A stretch of DNA of 64,000 nucleotides, taken from positions 10,733,001 to 10,797,000 of the forward strand of contig JAYKKI010000052.1 in assembly GCA_039881145.1 (NCBI GenBank), in the 5' to 3' direction. Below, one piece after another: positions 46,595 to 59,000 of this stretch. The stretch is from Druceiella hillmani. Taxonomy: Eukaryota; Arthropoda; Insecta; Lepidoptera; Hepialidae. The position numbers were made by a program, and so were the translations under genes. Under the pieces are notes generated by a model. That model made no database searches. It was not told where the DNA came from and saw only the letters and a program-made list of their open reading frames with translations. Position 1 is the stretch's first letter. Each line of letters starts with the position of its first letter.

Positions 46595-46854
46595 ACAATT
46601 AAATGAAGCTACATGATGTAGTATTATTTTTACTTTATTTAACTTCTTTACCACGACTTAGGTTTCGTTGTATTACAAAATCTTCAGGTGGGCAAAATAC
46701 TTTGGTCAAAAAACAACTTGGCAACCTGAAGATGTTGTAATACAACGAAACCTAGGTCGTGGTATAGAATTTAAATAAAGTAGAAATAATACTACATCAC
46801 GTAGTTTCATTTAATGTTGAATAATTAATTTCTACAAAATTAACGCCAAATACT
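46595..46854 (+). mobile_element. fold-back element with hammerhead-like arms, copy 3 (best preserved)
   Basis: A 260-bp element flanked by exact TTATTATT octamers (46587-46594, 46855-46862). Two inverted arms surround a spacer of about 31 bp, and the one-sided tail ends '...ttaacgccaaatact'. It begins 'acaattaaat', as copy 2 does when reversed. The right arm holds all hammerhead-like segments (see 46722-46762). The left arm, on the minus strand, has substitutions in stem II and stem III. Confidence 0.85.
46722..46762 (+). ncRNA. candidate minimal type I hammerhead ribozyme motif
   Basis: The order is CTGAAGA (46726-46732), then a stem II hairpin GTTGT/ACAAC with an AAT loop, then GAAA (46747-46750). 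CCTAGG follows, then the cleavage-type TC (46757-46758), then GTGG (46759-46762). The GTGG would pair with CCAC upstream; here that strand reads CAAC, but CCAC is intact in copies 1, 2 and 4. The core fits the hammerhead consensus CUGANGA...GAAA...UH, except for one extra U between CUGAAGA and stem II. Stem III is a very short palindrome (ACCUAGGU), as in hammerheads that act as dimers. Motif match is read from the sequence; catalytic activity is untested inference. Confidence 0.45.
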
Positions 46855-46904
46855 TTATTATTAAACTTTTTTTATGAGCGTTCTTTAATTAAAAAAAAAT
46901 AATG

Positions 46905-47681
46905 CAAAATTCACTTTCGCCAAAGTGTACTTATGCTACACGAAATACATAAATAAATGTTCGTGGAAGAGGATATATTTACGTGCCCTACTGGGAGTTT
47001 TCAATATGAATCGGAACTTTGCATGCACAAGCAAGTGTGACTTTTTATTTTATTAATATACGCACTTGAGTACTGTTAAATAATATTTCTTTATTAAATA
47101 TATGTCATACCATTTATCATATTCAATATGCCGAAGTAAGATGCCAAAAACGAGAACTTGTGTTTCAAGTGCGTACTTATGTTACACAAAGTACACAAAT
47201 ATACGTTCGTGGAAAAAGATATATTTACGTGCCCTACTGGGAGTGTTCAATATGAATCGGAACTTTGCATGCACAAGCAAGTGTGACTTTTTATTTTATT
47301 AATATACGCACTTGAGTACTGTTAAATAATATTTCTTTATTAAATATATGTCATACCATTTATCATATTCAATATGCCGAAGTAAGATGCCAAAAACGAG
47401 AACTTGTGTTTCAAGTGCGTACTTATGTTACACAAAGTACACAAATATACGTTCGTGGAAAAATATATATTTACGTGCCCTACTGGGAGTGTTCAATATG
47501 AATCGGAACTTTGTTTTTTACATTTCCATGCACAAGCAAGTGTGACTTTTTAATTTTTATATATACGCACTTGAGCATTGTTAAATAATATTTCTTTATT
47601 AAATGTATGTCATACCATTTATCATATTTAATATGCCGAAGTAAGATGCCAAAAACGAGAAGTTGAATTTAAAGTGCGTTT
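46905..47681 (+). repeat. tandem repeat, about three copies of 246 bp
   Basis: 'atgtcataccatttatcata' begins at 47102, 47348 and 47607. The third interval is longer because of a small insertion (about 13 bp) near 47515-47528. The array ends about 60 bp before the putative exon at 47741. Confidence 0.92.
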
Positions 47682-47740
47682 GGAGCCTGTCTACTCTTTC
47701 TTTTGTTAAGTTAACATTAATATTTTAATTTTAATTTCAG

Positions 47741-47799
47741 AGGCCGGAAGCAGTGACAAGAGCGATGGTATGAAGGAGCCGGGTTCTCCTGAGGAATTG
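47741..47799 (+). CDS. putative internal coding exon of an unidentified gene
   Basis: A 59-bp GC-richer segment is preceded by a T-rich tract and 'ttaatttcag', and followed by 'gtgagtaaa'. The acceptor and donor are both close to insect consensus. With a phase 1 acceptor and a phase 0 donor it encodes AGSSDKSDGMKEPGSPEEL with no stop. The acidic, Ser/Pro-rich peptide is typical of a linker in a regulatory protein. I do not recognise the gene. It is the only segment in the window with codon-like composition between good splice sites. If real, the 166-bp satellite lies in the following intron. The chance of a false positive is considerable for so short an exon. Confidence 0.55.
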
Positions 47800-48544
47800 G
47801 TGAGTAAATATACATGTATACTTCAATTTTTCTTTCTGTGTATGATATCAGGCTCATATATTGCTTTTTTTCAATTATTAATTGTGGAGATATATGGTTT
47901 TATTGATATCTTGTGGAATCCCAACAAAGCTAGAGCAATTGTATTTTTTTAAATGTCCTTGATCTAAAGTAGTGAAAAAAAATTATCAATAGGATTTAAT
48001 GAATGGATTGATGAGATGCTCTACTGTTACGTATAGCATATCGTTTTGAATAGTTACCGCGGACCTAGCGATTACAATCTTCTTCTCCAGATGTCAACTT
48101 CTACTGGAGGTTTGAGATCGTCAAGACTATTTTGACTTTAACAACTGCTTGAAACAAAAATTTCCTACTTTTCCCATTCCCTTAGTTTTCTTAACCATGA
48201 AGCTATGCGACTGCCTGGTCGTCGTTGTCGTTGTGTCTTTCCTTTATATGATCAGTTAATATTTATTTATAAAGTTATTCTTCATTATGTGACCTAGGTA
48301 TAGTAGTTTCCAATTTTCCATGCCTTGGGCATTATCTGCGATTTATTAATCCTCTGCCAAATGGTACTCTATGATCTAATATGAGATTCGGCAGGTTACA
48401 TCGTGTATCATTAAGATGGCGCCGCGCGGCGCCCGGTGTGCATGAACTGCGGGATGTTTAACCCTTGCGTTAATGTTGAAATAGTGTATCATGAAATATG
48501 AAATACGAAAAAAATTATTGATTATAACTTATCGCCCTATTTTT
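47800..48544. other. putative intron sequence between exon and satellite
   Basis: Non-coding. A small GC-rich stretch ('ggcgccgcgcggcgcccggt', about 48418-48437) is a near-palindrome. No other feature seen. Confidence 0.4.
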
Positions 48545-51500
48545 TAGCAATGAATACATAGAAAACGACTTGTTATGTTAATTAAACATTCTTTATATTT
48601 GAAACAAAACTTCTTTTCATTTATTTAATTTCGGTGTTTCCCTGTGTGTTGTCTAGACTTTGTTAAATTTGTTCTGCAGATTCTAATAGGTAAATGTTAA
48701 AAATAATACATAAAAACCGACTTGTTATATCAATTAAACAATATTATTTATATTTGTAATACATCTTCCTTTTATTTTCTTCAATTTCGGTGTTTCCCTG
48801 TGTGTTGTTTGGACTTTGTTAAATTTGTTCTGCAGATTCTAATAGGTAAATATTAAAAATATCCTAAAATAATGCATAGAATCCGACTTATTATATCAAT
48901 TAAACTACATTATTTATATTTGAAATACATCTTACTTTTATTTTCTTCAATTTCGGTGTTTCCCTGTGTGTTGTTTGGACTTTGTTAAATTTGTTCTGCA
49001 GATTCTAATAGGTAAATATTAAAAATATCCTAAAATAATGCATAGAATCCGACTTATTATATCAATTAAACTACATTATTTATATTTGAAATACATCTTA
49101 CTTTTATTTTCTTCAATTTCGGTGTTTCCCTGTGTGTTGTTTGGACTTTGTTAAATTTGTTCTGCAGATTCTAATAGGTAAATATTAAAAATATCCTAAA
49201 ATAATGCATAGAATCCGACTTATTATATCAATTAAACTACATTATTTATATTTGAAATATATCTTACTTTTATTTTCTTCAATTTCGGTGTTTCCCTGTG
49301 TGTTGTTTGGACTTTGTTAAATTTGTTCTGCAGATTCTAATAGGTAAATATTAAAAATATCCTAAAATAATGCATAGAATCCGACTTATTATATCAATTA
49401 AACAATATTATTTATATTTGTAATACATCTTCCTTTTATTTTCTTCAATTTTGGTGTTTCCCTGTGTGTTGTTTGGACTTTGTTAAATTTGTTCTGCAGA
49501 TTCTAATAGGTAAATATTAAAAATATCCTAAAATAATGCATAGAATCCGACTTATTATATCAATTAAACTACATTATTTATATTTGAAATACATCTTCCT
49601 TTTATTTTCTTCAATTTCGGTGTTTCCCTGTGTGTTGTTTGGACTTTGTTAAATTTGTTCTGCAGATTCTAATAGGTAAATATTAAAAATATCCTAAAAT
49701 AATGCATAGAATCCGACTTATTATATCAATTAAACAATATTATTTATATTTGTAATACATCTTCCTTTTATTTTCTTCAATTTCGGTGTTTCCCTGTGTG
49801 TTGTTTGGACTTTGTTAAATTTGTTCTGCAGATTCTAATAGATAAATATTAAAAATATCCTAAAATAATGCATAGAATCCGACTTATTATATCAATTAAA
49901 CTACATTATTTATATTTGAAATACATCTTACTTTTATTTTCTTCAATTTCGGTGTTTCCCTGTGTGTTGTTTGGACTTTGTTAAATTTGTTCTGCAGATT
50001 CTAATAGGTAAATATTAAAAATATCCTAAAATAATGCATAGAATCCGACTTATTATATCAATTAAACTACATTATTTATATTTGAAATACATCTTACTTT
50101 TATTTTCTTCAATTTCGGTGTTTCCCTGTGTGTTGTTTGGACTTTGTTAAATTTGTTCTGCAGATTCTAATAGGTAAATATTAAAAATATCCTAAAATAA
50201 TGCATAGAATCCGACTTATTATATCAATTAAACTACATTATTTATATTTGAAATACATCTTACTTTTATTTTCTTCAATTTCGGTGTTTCCCTGTGTGTT
50301 GTTTGGACTTTGTTAAATTTGTTCTGCAGATTCTAATAGGTAAATATTAAAAATATCCTAAAATAATGCATAGAATCCGACTTATTATATCAATTAAACA
50401 ATATTATTTATATTTGAAATACATCTTCCTTTTATTTTCTTCAATTTCGGTGTTTCCCTGTGTGTTGTTTGGACTTTGTTAAATTTGTTCTGCAGATTCT
50501 AATAGGTAAATATTAAAAATATCCTAAAATAATGCATAGAATCCGACTTATTATATCAATTAAACAATATTATTTATATTTGTAATACATCTTCCTTTTA
50601 TTTTCTTCAATTTCGGTGTTTCCCTGTGTGTTGTTTGGACTTTGTTAAATTTGTTCTGCAGATTCTAATAGGTAAATATTAAAAATATCCTAAAATAATG
50701 CATAGAATCCGACTTATTATATCAATTAAACTACATTATTTATATTTGAAATACATCTTACTTTTATTTTCTTCAATTTCGGTGTTTCCCTGTGTGTTGT
50801 TTGGACTTTGTTAAATTTGTTCTGCAGATTCTAATAGGTAAATATTAAAAATATCCTAAAATAATGCATAGAATCCGACTTATTATATCAATTAAACTAC
50901 ATTATTTATATTTGAAATACATCTTCCTTTTATTTTCTTCAATTTCGGTGTTTCCCTGTGTGTTGTTTGGACTTTGTTAAATTTGTTCTGCAGATTCTAA
51001 TAGGTAAATATTAAAAATATCCTAAAATAATGCATAGAATCCGACTTATTATATCAATTAAACTACATTATTTATATTTGAAATACATCTTACTTTTATT
51101 TTCTTCAATTTCGGTGTTTCCCTGTGTGTTGTTTGGACTTTGTTAAATTTGTTCTGCAGATTCTAATAGGTAAATATTAAAAATATCCTAAAATAATGCA
51201 TAGAATCCGACTTATTATATCAATTAAACTACATTATTTATATTTGAAATACATCTTACTTTTATTTTCTTCAATTTCGGTGTTTCCCTGTGTGTTGTTT
51301 GGACTTTGTTAAATTTGTTCTGCAGATTCTAATAGGTAAATATTAAAAATATCCTAAAATAATGCATAGAATCCGACTTATTATATCAATTAAACTACAT
51401 TATTTATATTTGAAATACATCTTACTTTTATTTTCTTCAATTTCGGTGTTTCCCTGTGTGTTGTTTGGACTTTGTTAAATTTGTTCTGCAGATTCTAATA

Positions 51501-54500
51501 GGTAAATATTAAAAATATCCTAAAATAATGCATAGAATCCGACTTATTATATCAATTAAACAATATTATTTATATTTGTAATACATCTTACTTTTATTTT
51601 CTTCAATTTCGGTGTTTCCCTGTGTGTTGTTTGGACTTTGTTAAATTTGTTCTGCAGATTCTAATAGGTAAATATTAAAAATATCCTAAAATAATGCATA
51701 GAATCCGACTTATTATATCAATTAAACTACATTATTTATATTTGAAATACATCTTACTTTTATTTTCTTCAATTTCGGTGTTTCCCTGTGTGTTGTTTGG
51801 ACTTTGTTAAATTTGTTCTGCAGATTCTAATAGGTAAATATTAAAAATATCCTAAAATAATGCATAGAATCCGACTTATTATATCAATTAAACTACATTA
51901 TTTATATTTGAAATACATCTTACTTTTATTTTCTTCAATTTCGGTGTTTCCCTGTGTGTTGTTTGGACTTTGTTAAATTTGTTCTGCAGATTCTAATAGG
52001 TAAATATTAAAAATATCCTAAAATAATGCATAGAATCCGACTTATTATATCAATTAAACAATATTATTTATATTTGAAATACATCTTCCTTTTATTTTCT
52101 TCAATTTCGGTGTTTCCCTGTGTGTTGTTTGGACTTTGTTAAATTTGTTCTGCAGATTCTAATAGGTAAATATTAAAAATATCCTAAAATAATGCATAGA
52201 ATCCGACTTATTATATCAATTAAACAATATTATTTATATTTGTAATACATCTTCCTTTTATTTTCTTCAATTTCGGTGTTTCCCTGTGTGTTGTTTGGAC
52301 TTTGTTAAATTTGTTCTGCAGATTCTAATAGGTAAATATTAAAAATATCCTAAAATAATGCATAGAATCCGACTTATTATATCAATTAAACTACATTATT
52401 TATATTTGAAATACATCTTACTTTTATTTTCTTCAATTTCGGTGTTTCCCTGTGTGTTGTTTGGACTTTGTTAAATTTGTTCTGCAGATTCTAATAGGTA
52501 AATATTAAAAATATCCTAAAATAATGCATAGAATCCGACTTATTATATCAATTAAACTACATTATTTATATTTGAAATACATCTTCCTTTTATTTTCTTC
52601 AATTTCGGTGTTTCCCTGTGTGTTGTTTGGACTTTGTTAAATTTGTTCTGCAGATTCTAATAGGTAAATATTAAAAATATCCTAAAATAATGCATAGAAT
52701 CCGACTTATTATATCAATTAAACTACATTATTTATATTTGAAATACATCTTACTTTTATTTTCTTCAATTTCGGTGTTTCCCTGTGTGTTGTTTGGACTT
52801 TGTTAAATTTGTTCTGCAGATTCTAATAGGTAAATATTAAAAATATCCTAAAATAATGCATAGAATCCGACTTATTATATCAATTAAACTACATTATTTA
52901 TATTTGAAATACATCTTACTTTTATTTTCTTCAATTTCGGTGTTTCCCTGTGTGTTGTTTGGACTTTGTTAAATTTGTTCTGCAGATTCTAATAGGTAAA
53001 TATTAAAAATATCCTAAAATAATGCATAGAATCCGACTTATTATATCAATTAAACTACATTATTTATATTTGAAATACATCTTACTTTTATTTTCTTCAA
53101 TTTCGGTGTTTCCCTGTGTGTTGTTTGGACTTTGTTAAATTTGTTCTGCAGATTCTAATAGGTAAATATTAAAAATATCCTAAAATAATGCATAGAATCC
53201 GACTTATTATATCAATTAAACAATATTATTTATATTTGTAATACATCTTACTTTTATTTTCTTCAATTTCGGTGTTTCCCTGTGTGTTGTTTGGACTTTG
53301 TTAAATTTGTTCTGCAGATTCTAATAGGTAAATATTAAAAATATTCTAAAACAATACTTAAAAACCGACTTGTTATATCAAATAAACAATATTATTTATA
53401 TTTGAAATACATCTTCCTTTTATTTTCTTCCATTTCGGTGTTTCCCTGTGTGTTGTTTTGACGTTGATAAATTTGTTCTGCAGATTCTAATAGGTAAATA
53501 TTAAAAATATCCTAAAATAATGCATAGAATCCGACTTATTATATCAATTAAACTACATTATTTATATTTGAAATACATCTTACTTTTATTTTCTTCAATT
53601 TCGGTGTTTCCCTGTGTGTTGTTTGGACTTTGTTAAATTTGTTCTGCAGATTCTAATAGGTAAATATTAAAAATATCCTAAAATAATGCATAGAATCCGA
53701 CTTATTATATCAATTAAACTACATTATTTATATTTGAAATACATCTTCCTTTTATTTTCTTCAATTTCGGTGTTTCCCTGTGTGTTGTTTGGACTTTGTT
53801 AAATTTGTTCTGCAGATTCTAATAGGTAAATATTAAAAATATCCTAAAATAATGCATAGAATCCGACTTATTATATCAATTAAACTACATTATTTATATT
53901 TGAAATACATCTTACTTTTATTTTCTTCAATTTCGGTGTTTCCCTGTGTGTTGTTTGGACTTTGTTAAATTTGTTCTGCAGATTCTAATAGGTAAATATT
54001 AAAAATATCCTAAAATAATGCATAGAATCCGACTTATTATATCAATTAAACTACATTATTTATATTTGAAATACATCTTACTTTTATTTTCTTCAATTTC
54101 GGTGTTTCCCTGTGTGTTGTTTGGACTTTGTTAAATTTGTTCTGCAGATTCTAATAGGTAAATATTAAAAATATCCTAAAATAATGCATAGAATCCGACT
54201 TATTATATCAATTAAACTACATTATTTATATTTGAAATACATCTTACTTTTATTTTCTTCAATTTCGGTGTTTCCCTGTGTGTTGTTTGGACTTTGTTAA
54301 ATTTGTTCTGCAGATTCTAATAGGTAAATATTAAAAATATCCTAAAATAATGCATAGAATCCGACTTATTATATCAATTAAACAATATTATTTATATTTG
54401 TAATACATCTTACTTTTATTTTCTTCAATTTCGGTGTTTCCCTGTGTGTTGTTTGGACTTTGTTAAATTTGTTCTGCAGATTCTAATAGGTAAATATTAA

Positions 54501-54670
54501 AAATATTCTAAAACAATACTTAAAAACCGACTTGTTATATCAAATAAACAATATTATTTATATTTGAAATACATCTTCCTTTTATTTTCTTCCATTTCGG
54601 TGTTTCCCTGTGTGTTGTTTTGACGTTGATAAATTTGTTCTGCAGATAGGTGAATATTAAAAATATTCTA
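48545..54670 (+). repeat. 166-bp satellite array with higher-order repeats, about 37 copies
   Basis: Every monomer carries 'ttgttctgcagattctaata' and 'tttcggtgtttccctgtgtg'. The CTGCAG sites from 48830 onward lie exactly 166 bp apart: from 48996 to 54640 is 34 x 166. The first two monomers are diverged. Monomers differ at three diagnostic spots (actacatt/acaatatt; gaaatac/gtaatac; cttac/cttcc). Scored by these, a ten-monomer pattern starting at 50324 recurs at 51984 (1660 bp), and a seven-monomer block ending in a strongly diverged monomer (53340s) recurs at 54502 (1162 bp). Homogeneous core and diverged edges are the usual result of unequal exchange. No coding or known satellite name is recognised. 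Confidence 0.97.
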
Positions 54671-55056
54671 AAATTTATTTATAAGACACGATGTCACTGA
54701 CAAGTTATACCACAAATATTAGTATATATAAGTTATACCACATATATATACATATATTTACCACAAATGTGACATAAACATTAATTTCATTTCAATTTGT
54801 TCGAATGTACGATTATTTTAACATGTGTTAAAATAATCGTACACTCGAACAAATATATAATGCATAAGCGTGTACAAGGTACTTTTAATTTTATAAAGGT
54901 AGCACACGTAGGTACCTCGTTTATCAGTGTCGGAATACGTTTCTCAATCCAGTTCTGAAAGGTTGCTTAATGGACGAGACGAGTCAGTAAAGTACGAAAG
55001 TCCGCAACAGCTTGATGGATATTATTTTTTTTATTTTTGACAGAAATTTGGATGAT
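54671..55056. other. non-coding flank of the satellite
   Basis: Contains short 'agttataccaca' repeats (54705-54770) and the long hairpin at 54795-54854. Confidence 0.4.
54795..54854. repeat. hairpin, 29-bp arms with one mismatch, 2-nt centre
   Basis: The arm from 'atttgttcgaatgtacgatt' to 'attttaaca' (54795-54823) pairs with 54826-54854 with one mismatch. It lies about 125 bp outside the satellite edge. Confidence 0.95.
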
Positions 55057-56064
55057 CAGTTTGGCCAGCGTTAAAATTGTTTAATACTACTGAGAACACA
55101 GCACATTTTTTGTAAAATGTTACCGTTTTAACTTTGGCATCCACTTGTCTAATCAGTTATAGCCAATGTTAAAAACAAAAGCTAAAAAGTTGGAATGTAA
55201 TTCAAATATTCAAAAACTAGCGTGACCCGTGCGAAGTCTTCGCATTATAAATTATTCAACTCAATTTAATAAATCAAAATTGATTGCAGGTATTCAATTC
55301 ATTTCTAATTTTGCACACTGCTTATTACGTTTTTATTCGATTATGAAGCTCAGATGACAGATCAAACAAATATTTTACTAAAATTGACATATAGAGGCGC
55401 AAGTATCAAAAGCATTGAGCTAAAGCGCCACTTTATTTATACGTGAGTGGATTTGAAATTAAACAAAAATTTTACCGACCGTCAATCATATTGACGTTGA
55501 GCCGTTAGATGGCAGCATTGCTGTTTTGTGTATATAATTTTAATAATTAATTAATTTGCAAAAACAATAGCAATAATAATTTTTTTAGTTGTGGATGCCG
55601 GTAGAGCAAGCAATTATCTATAAAATGATATATAATATATGTGGATTAGTTGTGAGGTTTTTTCTAAAAAGGGAGAGTAACATCTTAACCTTAGCGTATT
55701 AATATATATGATGATAAAAGTCCATAAATATGATCGGTTGTTAGCAGGGAATTAAACCAATTGTCGTATGACCATAAATATAAACATCATCGAGAAATTG
55801 TTACGAATGTAGGATTTTCTCATTCCCCCGTTTTAAAAAAAGGTTAATTCAAGTGATATCAAAAGGAAATGGTTAAATGGCTTTAATGGTACTGCCAGAG
55901 CCATATACCGGGTTAAACAATAATTTTTCATTTATTGGAGAAAATGAAAATATAAAACTATATTAGTATACAGCAGAATACTTCTTGCCCGGATTTTTTT
56001 CAGATGGTTTTTGCATAATATATGTCTCGAAATTAGTTTGCCTAACAGCACTCGCTGGCTTCTG
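55057..56064. mobile_element. repeat element, family Q (copy 2), split by a Helitron
   Basis: Left part 55057-55216 and right part 55716-56064 together make about 509 bp and align throughout with 45468-45977 at roughly 83% identity. The 21-bp flanking repeat of copy 1 is not present here. Confidence 0.8.
55217..55715 (-). mobile_element. non-autonomous Helitron, family H1 (copy 2, full length)
   Basis: CTAG at 55217-55220 and hairpin 'gcgaagtcttcgc' just inside mark the 3' end on the minus strand; the 5' end is near 55715 ('atcatcatatatatt' on the minus strand). It is about 98% identical to 1760-2174 over their shared parts, but retains about 85 bp missing there. It interrupts the family Q element, so both its ends are set by comparison with the uninterrupted copy. 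Confidence 0.85.
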
Positions 56065-59000
56065 ACAGATTGATTCCTAAGTTATTCTCGAGAAATTTAA
56101 AATTAACGCTTCGTAACATTGCTTGAAACTTCTCACTCAGACATTCTGGCCGATTGTTGGACACATTTCAATTGGATAAGTCGCAGACTAAAAGTTACCT
56201 TTGACTGTCATTTCGTGCCGATTAACCGTGATTTGGAATGGTGATCGCTATGTACTCCAAGGTGAAACGATCCGCATCTGGACATGGGAGAATTCAAACA
56301 CATAAATTTGTTATTAGATAGAGGGAATTCTTGTTAAGCAACTAAAAAAAAAAAATTATTTACGGAATTGCTTGTCATTGCATTGCATGAAAATTACAGA
56401 GTAATTTTTTTCTGCAAAACGTAACAGTAACCATTGAAATTCGCGGTAATACATAAAATATCAACCGTAATTTAATGTCGACAAGAACTTCTGCACATTA
56501 GTAACTGCCCGTAAATTGTTTGTTAACCGGCCGAAGCCAGTTTACGTAGTAAATACCTGTGTATTCAAAATACTCTTTCGAATAGAACAGGTTATTAAAA
56601 TTTGTTTGTACAGAAGGAAAGTCAATTCAGAGAAGTAAGTCCAGGAAAGAAACAAATCCAAAAAAATAAATAAACCAAAGAAATCCAGAGAAGAAATATC
56701 CATGAATTCAATCGATTCTTACTTATGGAACATTATGCAAAACACTTTTATCGAAAAAATATTATAAGCGATGATGGGTCTTTACTACTTGAGGGGCTCA
56801 TAGTACTCGTTGATTTCACTCGATCAATGACGTTAAGCCACGCGCGCACCGGTGATTGGATGGACGAGTATCAATCATACAGCTTTATAATATTCTTATG
56901 AACTCCTCCTTCGTGCTTCTGAAGGGACGTTAAGGCTGCTCTCGGCTGTTGTTATTAAATAACATTTTTAAAAAAACTAGCCCAAGAAGGATCTGGTTTC
57001 CCTATGTGTTGCAAATGTTAGATAACTGTTGCTTCGTACGAAAACCGGCACCCCGGCCAAATTTCGGGTGTCAGATAATAGACCCCGATTAAAAATGATA
57101 CAGGATGAAGCTAAATCGAAGTATGCACGATTGTTGATCACTGGCAGGAAAAGGATAGAATTAGGTTAATATGATGATCCAAAAACACGATTTTATAGGA
57201 GGACGAAAAATTTCTTTTCATCCATATTAGACAACCGAATTTTTATTTTACGTTTCGTTGTAAAAACTAGTAATTGGGTATTTAAATAACAATATCTGTT
57301 AAAAGTAAAATGGTTACTTTCTTTCTTTTTTTTCGATGTAGACACTTTTATCACCACCCCCCCCCGCCGACACTCCATACTAGCGAACGGATTTATTTGC
57401 CTACACTATACATACGTACTCGCCTATCCGTATCCCATGTGTGTGTGCGTAAATTAATGTAGGGCTATCAGCAGCGTGCAGATATAGAATGTTTACTACT
57501 ATTGGATATCGGTCTCGATCGTTGCGGGCAATCGCGCCGATCGAGCGAGTTGACGCTGTACGTCAGTAACATAGCTGTTTCTCTTTCTAACCAATAGCGT
57601 CGATCGAATGACTGTCTCGATAGCACGTCGGCGCAGAAACTTTGTACTGGCGCGCACGTAATTAAATATTTTATACTATGCATTTAATTGTGTGAAAGTT
57701 ATTTGATAATAAAAATATTAAGCTAAAATTTGTAAAAAGGTACTTGGTGTGGATCCTAAAAACGAAGTAATATTTTAAATAAAAATAAATTTTGTTTATT
57801 TATAAATGTGACACACTGGAATAAGGTCTTCGTTGTACTTTTGACTCATAATAAATTACATAAAAAGCTTATGGCAGACACATCGCGTTCAAACAAAACA
57901 ATAACTTTTAGGAACAGTTTGTACTTTAAAACTGCTCAATGACATGTTTGTCGACATAAAATTATAGGCATTAAGTTAATAAGTTGGTGATACAAAACAA
58001 AACTATTTACAACAAACAAAAAAAAGGAGACAATACAATCTTCTATCCTTATTGATTTTATAGCTTTCTAAGCACTCATACACAGCGGAATAACGGACCG
58101 TTATATTGAATTATTAAAAGTAGTTATCAATTAAGACTGAATTACACAAGTTAAACTCGACCGAATATCGCAAAATCAAACAAATAACACGTGCACCCAA
58201 AAACCAGCGGCAACCTGGGATCGCGTATTCTCGATCGTACTTGTTATCTGCGGGTGACGTTAAACTGGCGGGGGAGGCGAGTGTCGCTTTTTTACGCGGT
58301 AATAGTTAATATTCTTATATTATTATATTTTATGTTTAAAACCTGTCGCGACACAAAATACCGGCATTTGTGTATTTCTTAAACGCGTGGCCTAATATAA
58401 AATTTTAAAAAAATAGTGGCATTCGTTTTTGTATTTGTTTTCTTAAAATATTTTCTTCATTTTCTCGACATCCGTAATGCGGATTGAAACAGAGGATTAA
58501 GTCAGTTGGTCATATAGCGCCCAACCCTATTGCCCGCCCATGAATAAGTTATAACTATAAAGCTTTTGCTTCGAAGCTTCTATTAGTATGCCCACTCATC
58601 GTTCATAAGATATTACATTGAAGGTAAAAAGTTGCATTTGAACACCGCTTTGACATGATTTTTATAAGTCGTATGAGATTTCGTGAGACCTGTATTTAGC
58701 CGCGGGTCTATATTTTTGTCATTTCTTGCGTAGTAGGAATTATTTATCGGCAAAGGTCAAAAAGGGTTTCTTTTACGTTTTCGACATAGACTTATTGAAT
58801 GCTCGTTCAGCAAGGGACACGTTCAGGAGTAAATCGTGAGGGGAAGTAAAAAAAATAATTGATAAGGTTTTTTTTAACTGGTTGGAATTGAGTGCATTGG
58901 CTGAAATTTATTAAAATCAAATGGTTTTCTTGTCAGGCATAAAACAATACACTGCCAGTGAAACGCAACAATCTAAACACTGAAGGATTTTGAAGGACAT

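Noticed and set aside
47102..47545. Two almost identical 65-66-codon frames as a gene duplication
   Set aside because: They arise from the 246-bp tandem repeat and lack any coding signature.
48545..54670. CENP-B-like box in the satellite ('tttcggtgtttccctg')
   Set aside because: Only the TTCG part fits; the central A and the CGGG part do not match. Lepidopteran chromosomes are also holocentric.
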